DNA of 64,000 nt from Alteromonas sp. LMIT006 (GTDB lineage Bacteria > Pseudomonadota > Gammaproteobacteria > Enterobacterales > Alteromonadaceae). The position numbers and the translations under genes were made by a program. The notes below the pieces were generated by a model that saw only the letters and a program-made list of their open reading frames with translations, was not told the DNA's origin and made no database searches. The stretch spans positions 434,001 through 498,000 of the forward strand of contig NZ_CP101291.1 in assembly GCF_024300645.1 (NCBI RefSeq), in the 5' to 3' direction. Shown in pieces: positions 28,632-39,523 of this stretch. The stretch's first letter is position 1. The number at the start of each line of letters is the position of its first letter.

Positions 28632-28700
28632 AAAGTATGATATTTTTTTGTAAAGTATGATACTTTATTGGTTAGTATGATACATTATTGTCAGTTTACA
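28632..28700. mobile_element. Right end of the Tn7-type element with TnsB-binding repeats
   Basis: Read inward from 28700 on the minus strand the end is TGTAAACTGACAATAATG, matching the layout of Tn7R (TGT terminus, then GACAATAA). Three repeats of the form WWAGTATGATAY start at 28632, 28652 and 28672, exactly 20 bp apart, and are followed by TTATTG-type sequence. A weaker fourth copy may start at 28612. Confidence 0.85.
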
Positions 28701-28705
28701 AGAAC
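28701..28705. repeat. Predicted 5-bp target duplication (AGAAC) in attTn7
   Basis: AGAAC directly follows the element terminus and is centred 22 bp from the glmS stop codon, close to the classical Tn7 insertion point. The partner copy at the left end was not found, so the duplication is predicted rather than seen. Confidence 0.4.
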
Positions 28706-28724
28706 CTAATACAGAGCGGTAAAC

Positions 28725-30557
28725 TTACTCCACCGTAACGGACTTCGCCAAATTTCGAGGTTGATCCACATCTGTGCCTTTAATTAATGCCACATAATAG
28801 GACAACAACTGCAAAGGAACGGTATACACAATCGGCGCAATGGACGCATGACAATGTGGCACCGGTACCACACGCATCGTTTCATCCGATTCAAAACGCG
28901 CATCTTTATCGGCAAACACATACATAATGCCACCACGTGCGCGGACTTCCTCAACATTTGATTTGAGTTTTTCGAGTAGCTCATTGTTTGGGGCCACCAC
29001 AATCACCGGCATCTCATCGTCAATCAATGCCAGAGGACCGTGTTTCAACTCTCCTGACGCATATGCTTCGGCGTGAATATATGAGATTTCTTTGAGCTTT
29101 AAGGCCCCTTCCATGGCAATCGGATACTGCTCACCACGACCTAAAAATAATGAGTGGTGCTTATCCGCAAACTCTTCTGCCAAGTCCTCAATGTCACTGG
29201 CCAAAGCCAAGGTTTCATCAAGCTTCGCTGGTAAGCTCTGCAAACCTGTAATGATATCGGCTTTATCCGCATCCAACATGCCGTTGTGTTTGCCTAGAGC
29301 AAGGGTTAATAACAAGAATGCGGTGAGCTGGGTGGTGAATGCTTTGGTTGACGCCACGCCAATTTCTGCCCCGGCTTTGGTCATGAACGCCATATCGGAT
29401 TCACGTACCAAAGACGAACCATCCACATTACAAATGGTCAAACTCGACATATAGCCCAACTCTTGTGCCAAACGCAATGCGGCTAGGGTATCTGCTGTTT
29501 CACCAGATTGCGAAATGGTCACTAACAAACTGTTTGGCTGAACGACCGATTTGCGGTAACGAAACTCAGAAGCAATCTCGACATTACACGAGACATTAGC
29601 ATACTGTTCCAGCCAATAACGCGCGGTCATCCCTGCGTGGTACGAAGTACCACATGCGATGATCTGCACGTGCTTCACTTTACTTAACAATACCTCAGAG
29701 CCTTCGCCAAAAATGCCCTCAATCGCACCATTCGCATCCAAACGCCCTGCTAAGGCGTTGCGCACAACCGTTGGCTGCTCGTAGGTTTCTTTGAGCATGT
29801 AATGACGATATTGCCCCTTGTCACCGGCGTCATGTTCGACATTGGATTCAATGACCTCACGCTCAACTGGATTGCCATCCACATCAAAAATAGCCACTGA
29901 ACGACGCGTGATTTCAGCCACATCTCCTTCTTCTAAAAAGATAAAGCGGCGCGTGACTGGAAGCAATGCCATTTGATCGGAAGCGATAAAGTTTTCACCT
30001 AAACCTAAGCCAATGACCAAAGGCGAGCCTGAACGTGCTACGACCACTCGAGACGGATCGGCCTGGTCCATAATGACCGTGCCGTAAGCACCTTCAAATT
30101 TTTTAACCGCCGTTTGCACGGCTGACAACAACGAATCATGACTATCAAGTAAAGCATGTACTGTGTGTGCAATAGTTTCGGTATCCGTATCAGTGGCAAT
30201 GGTATAGCCTTGTGCAGATAACTCCTCTCGTAATGCTTGGAAGTTTTCAATAATACCATTGTGTACCACGGCGATACGCGATGACGACGTGTGCGGGTGA
30301 GCATTGTTTTCCGTGACGCCACCGTGTGTTGCCCAACGCGTATGCGCAATACCGGTTGAACCTTTGCCATTATCGTCTGTGATGGCATCGGCAAGCGCTT
30401 GTACTTTTCCCGTACGTCGCACACGGCTGAACTCACCGTCAGCGGTTAACAATGCCACTCCAGCAGAGTCATAACCTCTGTACTCTAGGCGTTTTAAACC
30501 TTCTAATAAAATTTCTACGACATTGCGCTCTGCAACCGCTCCGACGATCCCACACAT
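28725..30557 (-). CDS. glmS: Glutamine--fructose-6-phosphate aminotransferase (isomerizing)
   Basis: A 610-residue full-length GlmS. The class II amidotransferase domain starts with Cys2 ([13 protein letters not shown]), followed by RGYDSAG and HTRWATHGG. Two SIS isomerase domains contain [10 protein letters not shown] and SQSGETADT. The conserved end [14 protein letters not shown] is the TnsD recognition sequence attTn7. GlmS makes glucosamine 6-phosphate for peptidoglycan and LPS precursors. It begins 2 bp after the stop of a DeoR-type regulator gene, so the two form an operon. A Tn7-type element is inserted 24 bp past its stop. Confidence 0.97.
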   Translation of the reverse strand: MCGIVGAVAERNVVEILLEGLKRLEYRGYDSAGVALLTADGEFSRVRRTGKVQALADAITDDNGKGSTGIAHTRWATHGGVTENNAHPHTSSSRIAVVHNGIIENFQALREELSAQGYTIATDTDTETIAHTVHALLDSHDSLLSAVQTAVKKFEGAYGTVIMDQADPSRVVVARSGSPLVIGLGLGENFIASDQMALLPVTRRFIFLEEGDVAEITRRSVAIFDVDGNPVEREVIESNVEHDAGDKGQYRHYMLKETYEQPTVVRNALAGRLDANGAIEGIFGEGSEVLLSKVKHVQIIACGTSYHAGMTARYWLEQYANVSCNVEIASEFRYRKSVVQPNSLLVTISQSGETADTLAALRLAQELGYMSSLTICNVDGSSLVRESDMAFMTKAGAEIGVASTKAFTTQLTAFLLLTLALGKHNGMLDADKADIITGLQSLPAKLDETLALASDIEDLAEEFADKHHSLFLGRGEQYPIAMEGALKLKEISYIHAEAYASGELKHGPLALIDDEMPVIVVAPNNELLEKLKSNVEEVRARGGIMYVFADKDARFESDETMRVVPVPHCHASIAPIVYTVPLQLLSYYVALIKGTDVDQPRNLAKSVTVE

Positions 30558-30559
30558 AT

Positions 30560-31315
30560 TTATTCTCCTTTGTCCGCCAGCAAGACGTGTACGTCATGCG
30601 TACGGATCTGCGCAACGGCTTCTTCTGTTATTTGGTTATCGGTCACAAAATGCGAAATCTGTGACCATGCTAATTCGATATTGGGCATTTTTTTGCTCAA
30701 TTTATCTGACTCAGCCATCACAACGGTCTGTTCAGAGACATCAGACATGACTTGGCTGAGTTTGGTTAATTCGTGAAAGGTTGCCGTGCCTGTATCAACG
30801 TCGACGCCGGAAGCACCGACAAACGCCCACTCAAAGTTGTACGATGCAATCATCTTCTCTGACATTTGCCCTTGAAAAGAATGTGAGACAGGGTCCCAAG
30901 TACCACCACACATCAAGATGGTCGCGTTGTTACTGCGCTCAGTTAACGCCGTTGCAATCGGCAACGAATTGGTCATGACAACAATATCAGGAATTTGTTG
31001 CAAAAAAGGCAACAAGCGAGCAGTCGTCGAACCGCTATCTACAATGATGCGAGCGCCAGGTTGAATAAGGCTGGCGGCAGTCTTGGCGATGGCTTGTTTC
31101 ACTTTGGAAAGCGGTTGTGTTACTGGGGATTTTTCGGGTACCAAGACCGCACCACCGTGCGTACGAATGCAAAATCCATCGCGTTCAAGTTGAGATAAAT
31201 ACTTTCGAATCGAAACCTCTGAAATACCCAGCAGACTAGACAAGCCAGAAACCGTCACAGAGTCATTTTTTAAGAGTTGATTTTTGATTAAATTACGATT
31301 TTGTGCAACAGCCAC
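30560..31315 (-). CDS. DeoR-family transcriptional regulator of glmS
   Basis: 251 residues with a DeoR winged HTH (about 18-50: [20 protein letters not shown], then RTHGGAV) and a DeoR C-terminal sensor domain ([20 protein letters not shown]). The start is a GTG at 31315. It is encoded directly ahead of glmS with a 2-bp gap. Its own upstream region has inverted copies of TTTCGTTTCG, so autoregulation and control of glmS by an amino-sugar phosphate are likely but inferred. Confidence 0.88.
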   Translation of the reverse strand: MAVAQNRNLIKNQLLKNDSVTVSGLSSLLGISEVSIRKYLSQLERDGFCIRTHGGAVLVPEKSPVTQPLSKVKQAIAKTAASLIQPGARIIVDSGSTTARLLPFLQQIPDIVVMTNSLPIATALTERSNNATILMCGGTWDPVSHSFQGQMSEKMIASYNFEWAFVGASGVDVDTGTATFHELTKLSQVMSDVSEQTVVMAESDKLSKKMPNIELAWSQISHFVTDNQITEEAVAQIRTHDVHVLLADKGE

Positions 31316-31325
31316 AACACACCTA

Positions 31326-31369
31326 CGTTTCGAAACGAAAGTTAATTATACTTTGTTTTTTTCGTTTCG
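31326..31369. promoter_or_regulatory. Operator-like repeats upstream of the DeoR-glmS operon
   Basis: CGTTTCGAAACG (31326-31337) is a perfect palindrome. The decamer CGAAACGAAA (31331-31340) recurs as its inverse TTTCGTTTCG at 31360-31369. The sites lie just upstream of the GTG at 31315, where they could bind the DeoR-type regulator. Confidence 0.55.
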
Positions 31370-31442
31370 CAATCCATTTGCTCTAAGCCTTTTTCTTAGA
31401 GACTAATTTGAACCCATTCAAAAACCTTGAGACAATACCTTT

Positions 31443-32312
31443 ATGTTCAGCTCACTTCCTTCCACTATGCTATCTTCCATCCACAATCAATGGTTATGTC
31501 CTGCATGCCATCTCCCTCTATCGCAAAAAGACCGTACCTTGGGGTGTGACAATCAGCATCAGTTTGATCTTGCCAAGCAGGGGTACGTGAACTTACATCT
31601 TGTTCAGCACAAAAAAAGCAAACAACCTGGTGACTCACCGGAAATGGTGACCGCGCGACGGACATTCTTATCACAAGGGCATTATGCACCACTTGCGCAA
31701 TGCCTCAGTCAGATAATCACACTTTACCAGCCTAATGATGCTTTGCGACTGTTTGATGCCGGATGCGGTGAAGGCTACTACCTTTCGACTCTGCATGACT
31801 TAATCAAAAATACATACCCCAACTCGGCATACTGCGGCATTGATATTGCTAAATCCGCAGTAGCGAAAGCTGCAAAACGATTACCTCAGGCGCACTTTGC
31901 GGTGGCCAGTACGTTTGCGATTCCTTTGGCAGAATGTAGTCAGTCTGTAGTAATACAAATCTTTGCACCGTCGTCAGAGAGTGAAATCCGTCGAGTGCTG
32001 GAGGATGATGGTATTTGGATCACGGTCAATCCTGCTCCAGAACATCTTTATGAACTAAAAGAGTGTGTTTACGATGCGCCCTCTAGGCACGAGGTAGATG
32101 ATGATTGTCCGGCTGGATTTGAGATCCTTGACAATCAAGAGTTGTATTTTGCCATTGATGTACAAAAACACGAGGACACACGGCAGGCACTATTACAAAT
32201 GACACCATTTTACTGGAGTATCTCAGAAGCAAAACGCGCGTTGCTCAGTGAAAAACTCACCACGGCACACGCGCATTTTCATATCAAGGTACTGCGAAAA
32301 ATGGCTATTTGA
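31443..32312 (+). CDS. rlmA: 23S rRNA (guanine-N1)-methyltransferase
   Basis: 289 residues. The N-terminal zinc finger is LCPACHLPLS with a second C/H pair in LGCDNQHQFDLAKQGYVNL. This is followed by SPEMVTARRTFLSQGHY and a SAM-binding motif FDAGCGEGYY. These are RlmA blocks; the enzyme methylates G745 of 23S rRNA in the cytosol. An internal ATG at 31467 is an alternative start, and neither has a clear ribosome site. It converges on glmU with a 3-bp gap. Confidence 0.9.
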   Translation: MFSSLPSTMLSSIHNQWLCPACHLPLSQKDRTLGCDNQHQFDLAKQGYVNLHLVQHKKSKQPGDSPEMVTARRTFLSQGHYAPLAQCLSQIITLYQPNDALRLFDAGCGEGYYLSTLHDLIKNTYPNSAYCGIDIAKSAVAKAAKRLPQAHFAVASTFAIPLAECSQSVVIQIFAPSSESEIRRVLEDDGIWITVNPAPEHLYELKECVYDAPSRHEVDDDCPAGFEILDNQELYFAIDVQKHEDTRQALLQMTPFYWSISEAKRALLSEKLTTAHAHFHIKVLRKMAI

Positions 32313-32315
32313 CGA

Positions 32316-33674
32316 CTATTTTTTGCTTGGCCGTTCCCAACCGGATAAGTTGCGTTGCTTGGCTCTAGCAATCGCCAACTCACCATCTGCCACAGTCTTA
32401 GTCAATACCGATCCCGCGCCAACAGTAGCTTGTGCGCCAATTTCAACCGGTGCCACTAAAGACGAGTTCGAACCGATAAAAGCACCGTCGCCAATCACAG
32501 TCTTGGATTTATTCACACCATCATAATTACAAGTAATCGTGCCTGCACCAATGTTTGCGCCCTCTCCTACTGTGGTATCACCGAGATAGGTTAAGTGGTT
32601 GGCTTTGGAACCCTTGCCAAGGTACGTCTTTTTCATTTCAACAAAATTACCGACTTTAGCGCCTTCGGCCATTTCTGCGCCAGGTCGTAGTCGGGCATAA
32701 GGCCCTACTTGACAGTACTCACCGACAATCGCTTCTTGCACAATGCTGAAAGCTTCGATGACGGCCCCATCCGCAATTTGACAGTTTTGTAAGACACAGT
32801 TCGGGCCAATACGCACGTTGTTACCGAGCACAACATTACCTTCAAACACACAGTTCACGTCGATTGACACATCATTGCCGACGGTCAACGTACCGCGCAC
32901 ATCAAAACGATGTGGATCAGCCAGTGACGCGCCATTGAGCATGGCGATTTCGGCCTGTTCATGTTGATAGGCACATTCTAATCGCGCTAATTGCACGCGG
33001 TTGTTAACGCCCTCTACTTCGACCGGATTATCTGGGTGCGCCGCACGGATCTGCTTGCCTTCATTGGCCGCCATGGCAATGACATCGGTTAAATAGAACT
33101 CACCTTGCGCATTGTCATTGTTAAGCTGACCTAACCAGCGTTTTAGATCTGCTCCGCCCATGACCATCATACCGGTGTTGATTTCGGTGATCTCGCGTTG
33201 CGCATCCGTTGCATCTTTATGTTCGACAATCGCTGTGATATTTTCTCCGTCACGAATAATACGTCCCATACCGGTCGGGTCGTCCAAATGCACAGTTAAT
33301 AAAGCCAAATCAGCGGTTACTTTGGCCTCTAACAACCTGGCAAGTGTTGTCGCTTTGATTAAAGGGGCATCCCCAACCAAGATCAACACATCAGCATCAT
33401 CTGCGATATGCGGCAGAGCTTGTTGTACGGCATGCCCAGTGCCAAGTTGCTCAGCTTGCAAACACCAGTTCAGCTTGTCGTGCTTAACGGCAGCCTGTAA
33501 CTGCTCGGCACCGTGACCGTAAACGAGGTTGACTTGTTCTGCGCCCAAGGCATCTACGGTATCTATAATGTGCTGAACCATGGCTTTTCCGCCAATGGGA
33601 TGCAGGACTTTGGGGAGAGAAGATTTCATACGCGTGCCTTTCCCGGCCGCAAGAATAACTACTGATAATGACAT
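32316..33674 (-). CDS. glmU: Bifunctional UDP-N-acetylglucosamine pyrophosphorylase / glucosamine-1-phosphate acetyltransferase
   Basis: 452 residues, the standard length. The N-terminal uridyltransferase has [18 protein letters not shown], and the C-terminal half is a left-handed beta helix of hexapeptide repeats ([37 protein letters not shown]). It acetylates glucosamine 1-phosphate and couples it to UTP, giving UDP-GlcNAc for peptidoglycan and LPS. It works directly downstream of GlmS in the pathway (after GlmM) and lies 3 kb away on the same strand. Confidence 0.97.
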   Translation of the reverse strand: MSLSVVILAAGKGTRMKSSLPKVLHPIGGKAMVQHIIDTVDALGAEQVNLVYGHGAEQLQAAVKHDKLNWCLQAEQLGTGHAVQQALPHIADDADVLILVGDAPLIKATTLARLLEAKVTADLALLTVHLDDPTGMGRIIRDGENITAIVEHKDATDAQREITEINTGMMVMGGADLKRWLGQLNNDNAQGEFYLTDVIAMAANEGKQIRAAHPDNPVEVEGVNNRVQLARLECAYQHEQAEIAMLNGASLADPHRFDVRGTLTVGNDVSIDVNCVFEGNVVLGNNVRIGPNCVLQNCQIADGAVIEAFSIVQEAIVGEYCQVGPYARLRPGAEMAEGAKVGNFVEMKKTYLGKGSKANHLTYLGDTTVGEGANIGAGTITCNYDGVNKSKTVIGDGAFIGSNSSLVAPVEIGAQATVGAGSVLTKTVADGELAIARAKQRNLSGWERPSKK

Positions 33675-33743
33675 TCTTGTCTATTCCTTTTGTCTAAGTT
33701 GCAATAGTGTAGCGAAAAGCGAGGAGTGTGTAAAAGTGGAAAA

Positions 33744-34628
33744 TTATTTCGCTCGCAACCACTGCCAAGCCCGATCTAATCCACCACTAGTCAGCATCAC
33801 CCCTAATAAGATAATCACTGCACCAGAAAGCATCAAATGAGAAATGGTTTCATCCAATAACCACCAACCCCATATAAGGCCAAACACAGGCACGATATAC
33901 CCGACATAAATGGCTTTGGATGCCCCAATTTTGCCAATCAAATTAAAATACATCATGTAAGCAATACCCGTGCACACCACTGCCAAAAACAACACCGCGC
34001 CCCACGCTTCCAATGATGGCATGACTGTAACCGGATAGATAACGACCAAAGGCAACAGCACAACAGCGGAAACCACCTGTGAGCCAGCCGCGATAGCTAG
34101 GGGCTTAGCTCCGGTTAAATACTTTTTGAAATAACAAATAGCAACCCCATAACAGAAGGTTGCAATCAAGCAAGCAATCACTGGCATCAAGGTGACACCC
34201 TCTAAACTTAGAGATTCATAACTAAGTAAGTACACACCAAAAATACCGCAAGCAAAGCCTACCTTCGCCGCATGCGAAATCGTCTCGCGCAACCACAGCC
34301 AAGCTAATAAGGCGCCAAATATGCCTGCGGTGCCATTTAATAGTGCAGTAAGAGCAGAGGGTAAATGCAACGAACCATAGGCAAAAAAACAAAAGGGGAT
34401 CGCGGTATTTAACAACCCCACCACAATGACATGGCGCCATTGCGCAAACATCTCCGACGTTTGTTTGCGGCAAACAACAAAGGGCAACAAAATCAGCGCA
34501 GCGAGCAAAGCGCGGATCTCAACCATCGCAAAAATGCCAAACTCAGGTACGGCAATACGCATCAACATAAATGACGCGCCCCAAATCGCACCTAATACAA
34601 TTAATTCAACAAAATCTTTGAACGGCAT
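33744..34628 (-). CDS. EamA/DMT-family membrane transporter
   Basis: About 294 residues with ten hydrophobic segments and two EamA repeats: LIVLGAIWGASFMLMRIAV at the start and IYVGYIVPVFGLIWGWWLLDE in the second half. It is an inner-membrane drug/metabolite-type exporter of unknown substrate. The ATG at 34628 is 4 bp past the ogt stop, so it is probably cotranscribed with ogt. A longer frame to 34700 overlaps ogt and lacks a ribosome site. Confidence 0.85.
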   Translation of the reverse strand: MPFKDFVELIVLGAIWGASFMLMRIAVPEFGIFAMVEIRALLAALILLPFVVCRKQTSEMFAQWRHVIVVGLLNTAIPFCFFAYGSLHLPSALTALLNGTAGIFGALLAWLWLRETISHAAKVGFACGIFGVYLLSYESLSLEGVTLMPVIACLIATFCYGVAICYFKKYLTGAKPLAIAAGSQVVSAVVLLPLVVIYPVTVMPSLEAWGAVLFLAVVCTGIAYMMYFNLIGKIGASKAIYVGYIVPVFGLIWGWWLLDETISHLMLSGAVIILLGVMLTSGGLDRAWQWLRAK

Positions 34629-34632
34629 ATTT

Positions 34633-35178
34633 CTAGAAAAATCCTCTTTGTGGGTTTTCGTGTGCAAGCAGAGCAGATTTGATGTCCAAACCGCCAGCAT
34701 AACCGGTCAATGCACCATTTGCGCCAATAACACGATGACAGGGGATAATTATTGCGATGGGATTTTTGCTATTTGCATTACCCACTGAACGACTGCCATT
34801 GGGCTGACCAATATGCTGGGAAAGTTGAGCGTAACTCCATGTTTCACCATATTCAATATCCTGCAACCCAGCCCATACTTTATGCTGATAAGCGGTCCCA
34901 ATCGGGGCTAGGGGTAATGCAAAGCGTTTACGCTCTCCAGCAAAATAGTCGTTGAGTTGCGCAACACAAGACTCTGTAATACTGTTAGGACGGTCTCGGG
35001 CCATGTCATCAACAAAGCTGACCGCCGTGATGGCTTGTCTGGTCGCTACCACTCGCACCGGTTTGTATGGCGTTGCAATATATTGCTCAAACACAGCTTC
35101 GTTATAGACCAAGACTTGACCACTCCCATGTTTGCAAAGAAAAATAACTACGCCAAGATATCGCGTACTGGCGTCCAT
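34633..35178 (-). CDS. ogt: Methylated-DNA--protein-cysteine methyltransferase
   Basis: About 181 residues. The catalytic site IIIPCHRVIGANG holds the acceptor Cys, followed by LTGYAGGLDIKSALLAHE. The upstream YGETWSYAQLSQHIG and RSVGNANSKNP form the helix-turn-helix. It removes alkyl groups from O6-guanine or O4-thymine by suicide transfer. The ATG at 35178 follows AAGGA at good spacing; the longer frame is not supported. An EamA transporter gene follows within 4 bp. Confidence 0.93.
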   Translation of the reverse strand: MDASTRYLGVVIFLCKHGSGQVLVYNEAVFEQYIATPYKPVRVVATRQAITAVSFVDDMARDRPNSITESCVAQLNDYFAGERKRFALPLAPIGTAYQHKVWAGLQDIEYGETWSYAQLSQHIGQPNGSRSVGNANSKNPIAIIIPCHRVIGANGALTGYAGGLDIKSALLAHENPQRGFF

Positions 35179-35232
35179 TGATATCCTTCTACACACGCCA
35201 GTTGCATATTGACGCTTCCGTTATCTTGTTCG

Positions 35233-37161
35233 TTACCGTTTGAGATAAGTGTAGCCTGATAAGCAGTTCTCGTAAAAGTCCGTCAGTTTTACCCCCTCTC
35301 GAGGCTTGATATGTCCTGCGGCGACTTGTTTGTCTATCAACCGCTTCACGTCTTTGGCCATAGAGTCTGGATTATATTGCATAATGGACAGTACATTTTC
35401 TACCGAAGAGCCGCGCACAACTTCCTCAATATAAAAATCTTGTGGGTCATCATCATGACTGAATATATGTACTTCATTGAGACGCCCAAATAAGTTATGC
35501 ATATCTCCCATCACATCTTGATAGGCTCCAGTCAAAAATAGACCAATGTAATAGTTCTCGCCGCTGCGCAACTGATGCATTGGGATGACATTTGATATCT
35601 CACGACCTACCGTGAACTGATCGATTTTGCCATCGGAGTCACATGTGATATCAACCAATGAACAGTTGACTTCAGGTACTTCATTCATTCGTGTTAACGG
35701 TACCACCGGTAGCACTTGATCGATTGCCCATGTATCAGCTGCCGACTGAAAGATTGAAAAATTACACAAATACTGACTGGATAAATCAAAATCTAACTGT
35801 TCGAGCTCCTCTGGAATAAACTCTGCGGTGCGCAATTGTTTGCGAATACGATTCATGATCTGCCAGTAAAAAGTTTCTACTTTCGCAACCTCTTCAATAT
35901 CTAGTACTCGAAACTTAAATGCAGCATCAGCCTGCTCTTTGTATTGACTGGCATCGTTAAAGACCTCTTGCATATTGTCTTTGTTAATTTCAGTCTGACT
36001 CAATTCTCGAATATTGGTAACCAGTATATGTTCATCGTCTTTGGGGGAGGTATCCACTGCCGCGTTATCTGGACGTATCTCGCCGACAATCTCTGTGATC
36101 ACGCAACTATGATGAGCCGTAATGGCACGACCTGATTCACTCACTAAGGTTGGATGAGGAACTTTTTCTAAATCACACACCTCTTGCATGCCGTATACAA
36201 CATCGGCAACATATTCATCCAAGGAATAATTTCGCGACGAGTCATTAGTAGATTTACTGCCGTCATAGTCAATTCCTAAACCGCCACCGACATCGACGTA
36301 TTGCAGTGGGAAACCAAGATGATGCATTTCGGCGTAAATCAACGCGCCTTCATTTATCGCTTCTTTGACCGCCCGGATATCCGTTAATTGTGAACCGATA
36401 TGAAAATGCAATAATTGCAAGCAATGCCCAAGTTCTTCACTTTCCAAATAACGCGCTGCATTGATAATTTCACTGATTGTTAAACCAAACTTTGCACGGT
36501 CGCCACCAGAACCTTCCCATTTACCACGACCTTTGACTGAAAGTTTCGCCCGAACGCCAATCATGGGTTCAATGCCAACCTCTTTAGCGACTTTGACAAT
36601 CAGATATAACTCAGAAAACTTTTCAACAACGATAAGAACTTTGCGCCCGAGTTTTTGCGCCAAAAAGGCCAATTTCATAAACTCTTCGTCTTTGTAACCA
36701 TTGAGGATTGTCAACGCATCTGGAGTGGTGTTGTATGCCATGACCGTTAATAACTCAGCTTTGGATCCTGCCTCTAACCCATAGTGATAAGGTGCACCGG
36801 CATCGACAATTTCTTCGACGACTTCACGCATTTGATTGACTTTAACTGGGTACACACCGCGATAAAGTCCCTGATAATTTGCTTCATGAATGATGCGGTT
36901 GAACGTTTCATTGAGTTGAGCAACTTGCGCCCTTAATACATCGTGAAAGCGCACAACCACAGGCAACTGAATCCCCTCTTCTCGGATCTCTTCAATTACC
37001 GCTGTAAAATCAATCTGCATATGAGGTCGAGCGGTATCTGGAGTAACACATAAGTTGCCATTTTGACTAATCGCAAAATAACCAGCTCCCCACTTAGATA
37101 CACCATACAATGCATCAGCTTCGTCAATATTCCAGTCTCTTTGTAATGAATGTTCGATCAT
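35233..37161 (-). CDS. speA: Biosynthetic arginine decarboxylase
   Basis: 642 residues, the normal length for SpeA. The PLP-lysine segment YRGVYPVKVNQ (about 100), HFHIGSQLTDIR, VDVGGGLGIDYDGS, and the C-terminal ILSIMQYNP-type end are present. It decarboxylates arginine to agmatine for polyamine synthesis. No speB follows in the window. The stop is about 50 bp upstream of the ogt start on the same strand, so readthrough into ogt is possible. Confidence 0.95.
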   Translation of the reverse strand: MIEHSLQRDWNIDEADALYGVSKWGAGYFAISQNGNLCVTPDTARPHMQIDFTAVIEEIREEGIQLPVVVRFHDVLRAQVAQLNETFNRIIHEANYQGLYRGVYPVKVNQMREVVEEIVDAGAPYHYGLEAGSKAELLTVMAYNTTPDALTILNGYKDEEFMKLAFLAQKLGRKVLIVVEKFSELYLIVKVAKEVGIEPMIGVRAKLSVKGRGKWEGSGGDRAKFGLTISEIINAARYLESEELGHCLQLLHFHIGSQLTDIRAVKEAINEGALIYAEMHHLGFPLQYVDVGGGLGIDYDGSKSTNDSSRNYSLDEYVADVVYGMQEVCDLEKVPHPTLVSESGRAITAHHSCVITEIVGEIRPDNAAVDTSPKDDEHILVTNIRELSQTEINKDNMQEVFNDASQYKEQADAAFKFRVLDIEEVAKVETFYWQIMNRIRKQLRTAEFIPEELEQLDFDLSSQYLCNFSIFQSAADTWAIDQVLPVVPLTRMNEVPEVNCSLVDITCDSDGKIDQFTVGREISNVIPMHQLRSGENYYIGLFLTGAYQDVMGDMHNLFGRLNEVHIFSHDDDPQDFYIEEVVRGSSVENVLSIMQYNPDSMAKDVKRLIDKQVAAGHIKPREGVKLTDFYENCLSGYTYLKR

Positions 37162-37321
37162 CTTTGTCAGATCCAGATGGCTAAATTTCAGTGCTTTTAC
37201 CTACGGCAAAAGTGTAAAAGGCGAATTATATCGATTAGACGCTAAAACGCACGAAAAAATATACAGTTTCTCTCGACAATTTTTTGCACATGGATGAATT
37301 GATTGTCTTGTTCATCGCAAA

Positions 37322-37350
37322 AAAAAAACGCCCTGACTTGCAGGGCGTTT
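37322..37350 (-). terminator. Intrinsic terminator of groES-groEL
   Basis: The stem CGCCCTG (37329-37335) and CAGGGCG (37341-37347) around loop ACTTG is followed, on the minus strand, by a long T-run. It begins 27 bp past the groEL stop. Confidence 0.92.
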
Positions 37351-37376
37351 TGTTATCTAAATAAGCAAGATTCGCA

Positions 37377-39044
<1,668 letters not shown>

Positions 39045-39050
39045 TTAGGC

Positions 39051-39341
39051 TTATTCGACAATCGCAAGGATGTCGCTTTCGCTTAGAATCAATACTTCTT
39101 CGCCGTCTAATTTTTCAGTTTTAACGCCATAGCCATCGTTGAAGATAACTTTGTCGCCCACTTTTACGTCTAGTGCTTTTACGTCGCCGTTATCTAAAAC
39201 GCGACCATTACCGACTGCGATGACTTCGCCTCGAGTCGATTTTTCAGCTGCAGAACCAGTAAGTACGATTCCGCCAGCTGACTTAGTTTCATGCTCTTCG
39301 CGTTTGATAATTACGCGATCATGTAAAGGACGAATTGCCAT
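39051..39341 (-). CDS. groS: Co-chaperonin GroES
   Basis: 96 residues beginning [16 protein letters not shown], with the mobile loop [15 protein letters not shown] and the conserved [13 protein letters not shown]. The chosen ATG at 39341 is preceded by GGAG at 10 bases; the five-codon longer frame starts within that ribosome site. It caps GroEL. First gene of the heat-shock operon. Confidence 0.97.
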   Translation of the reverse strand: MAIRPLHDRVIIKREEHETKSAGGIVLTGSAAEKSTRGEVIAVGNGRVLDNGDVKALDVKVGDKVIFNDGYGVKTEKLDGEEVLILSESDILAIVE

Positions 39342-39445
39342 TATTTTAATCTCCATTTGTTATTTCACATTAGGATACATCATTAACAAAACTCCTCTTC
39401 GGAGTGTGTGCTACAACGCAAACTAGTGTTACGTCTTGTACACGT

Positions 39446-39475
39446 ATATGGGAATACCCCTGAATAACTCAAGGG
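39446..39475 (-). promoter_or_regulatory. Sigma-32-type heat-shock promoter of groES-groEL
   Basis: On the minus strand CCCTTGAG and CCCATAT are separated by 15 bp, matching CTTGAAA-N11-16-CCCATNT. It lies about 105 bp upstream of groES. No CIRCE repeat is visible. Confidence 0.8.
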
Positions 39476-39523
39476 CATTATTAAAATTTTTTTGATTTTT
39501 TTGTCGAAATGACAATGGCAAGA

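Noticed and set aside
22462-28700. CRISPR-guided (CAST-type) Tn7 element
   Set aside because: There are no cas genes and no repeat arrays, and TnsD is full length at 509 residues and the element sits at glmS.
28701-30557. Element-caused damage to glmS
   Set aside because: The glmS frame is complete to its conserved end; insertion is 24 bp past the stop, as usual for Tn7-type elements.
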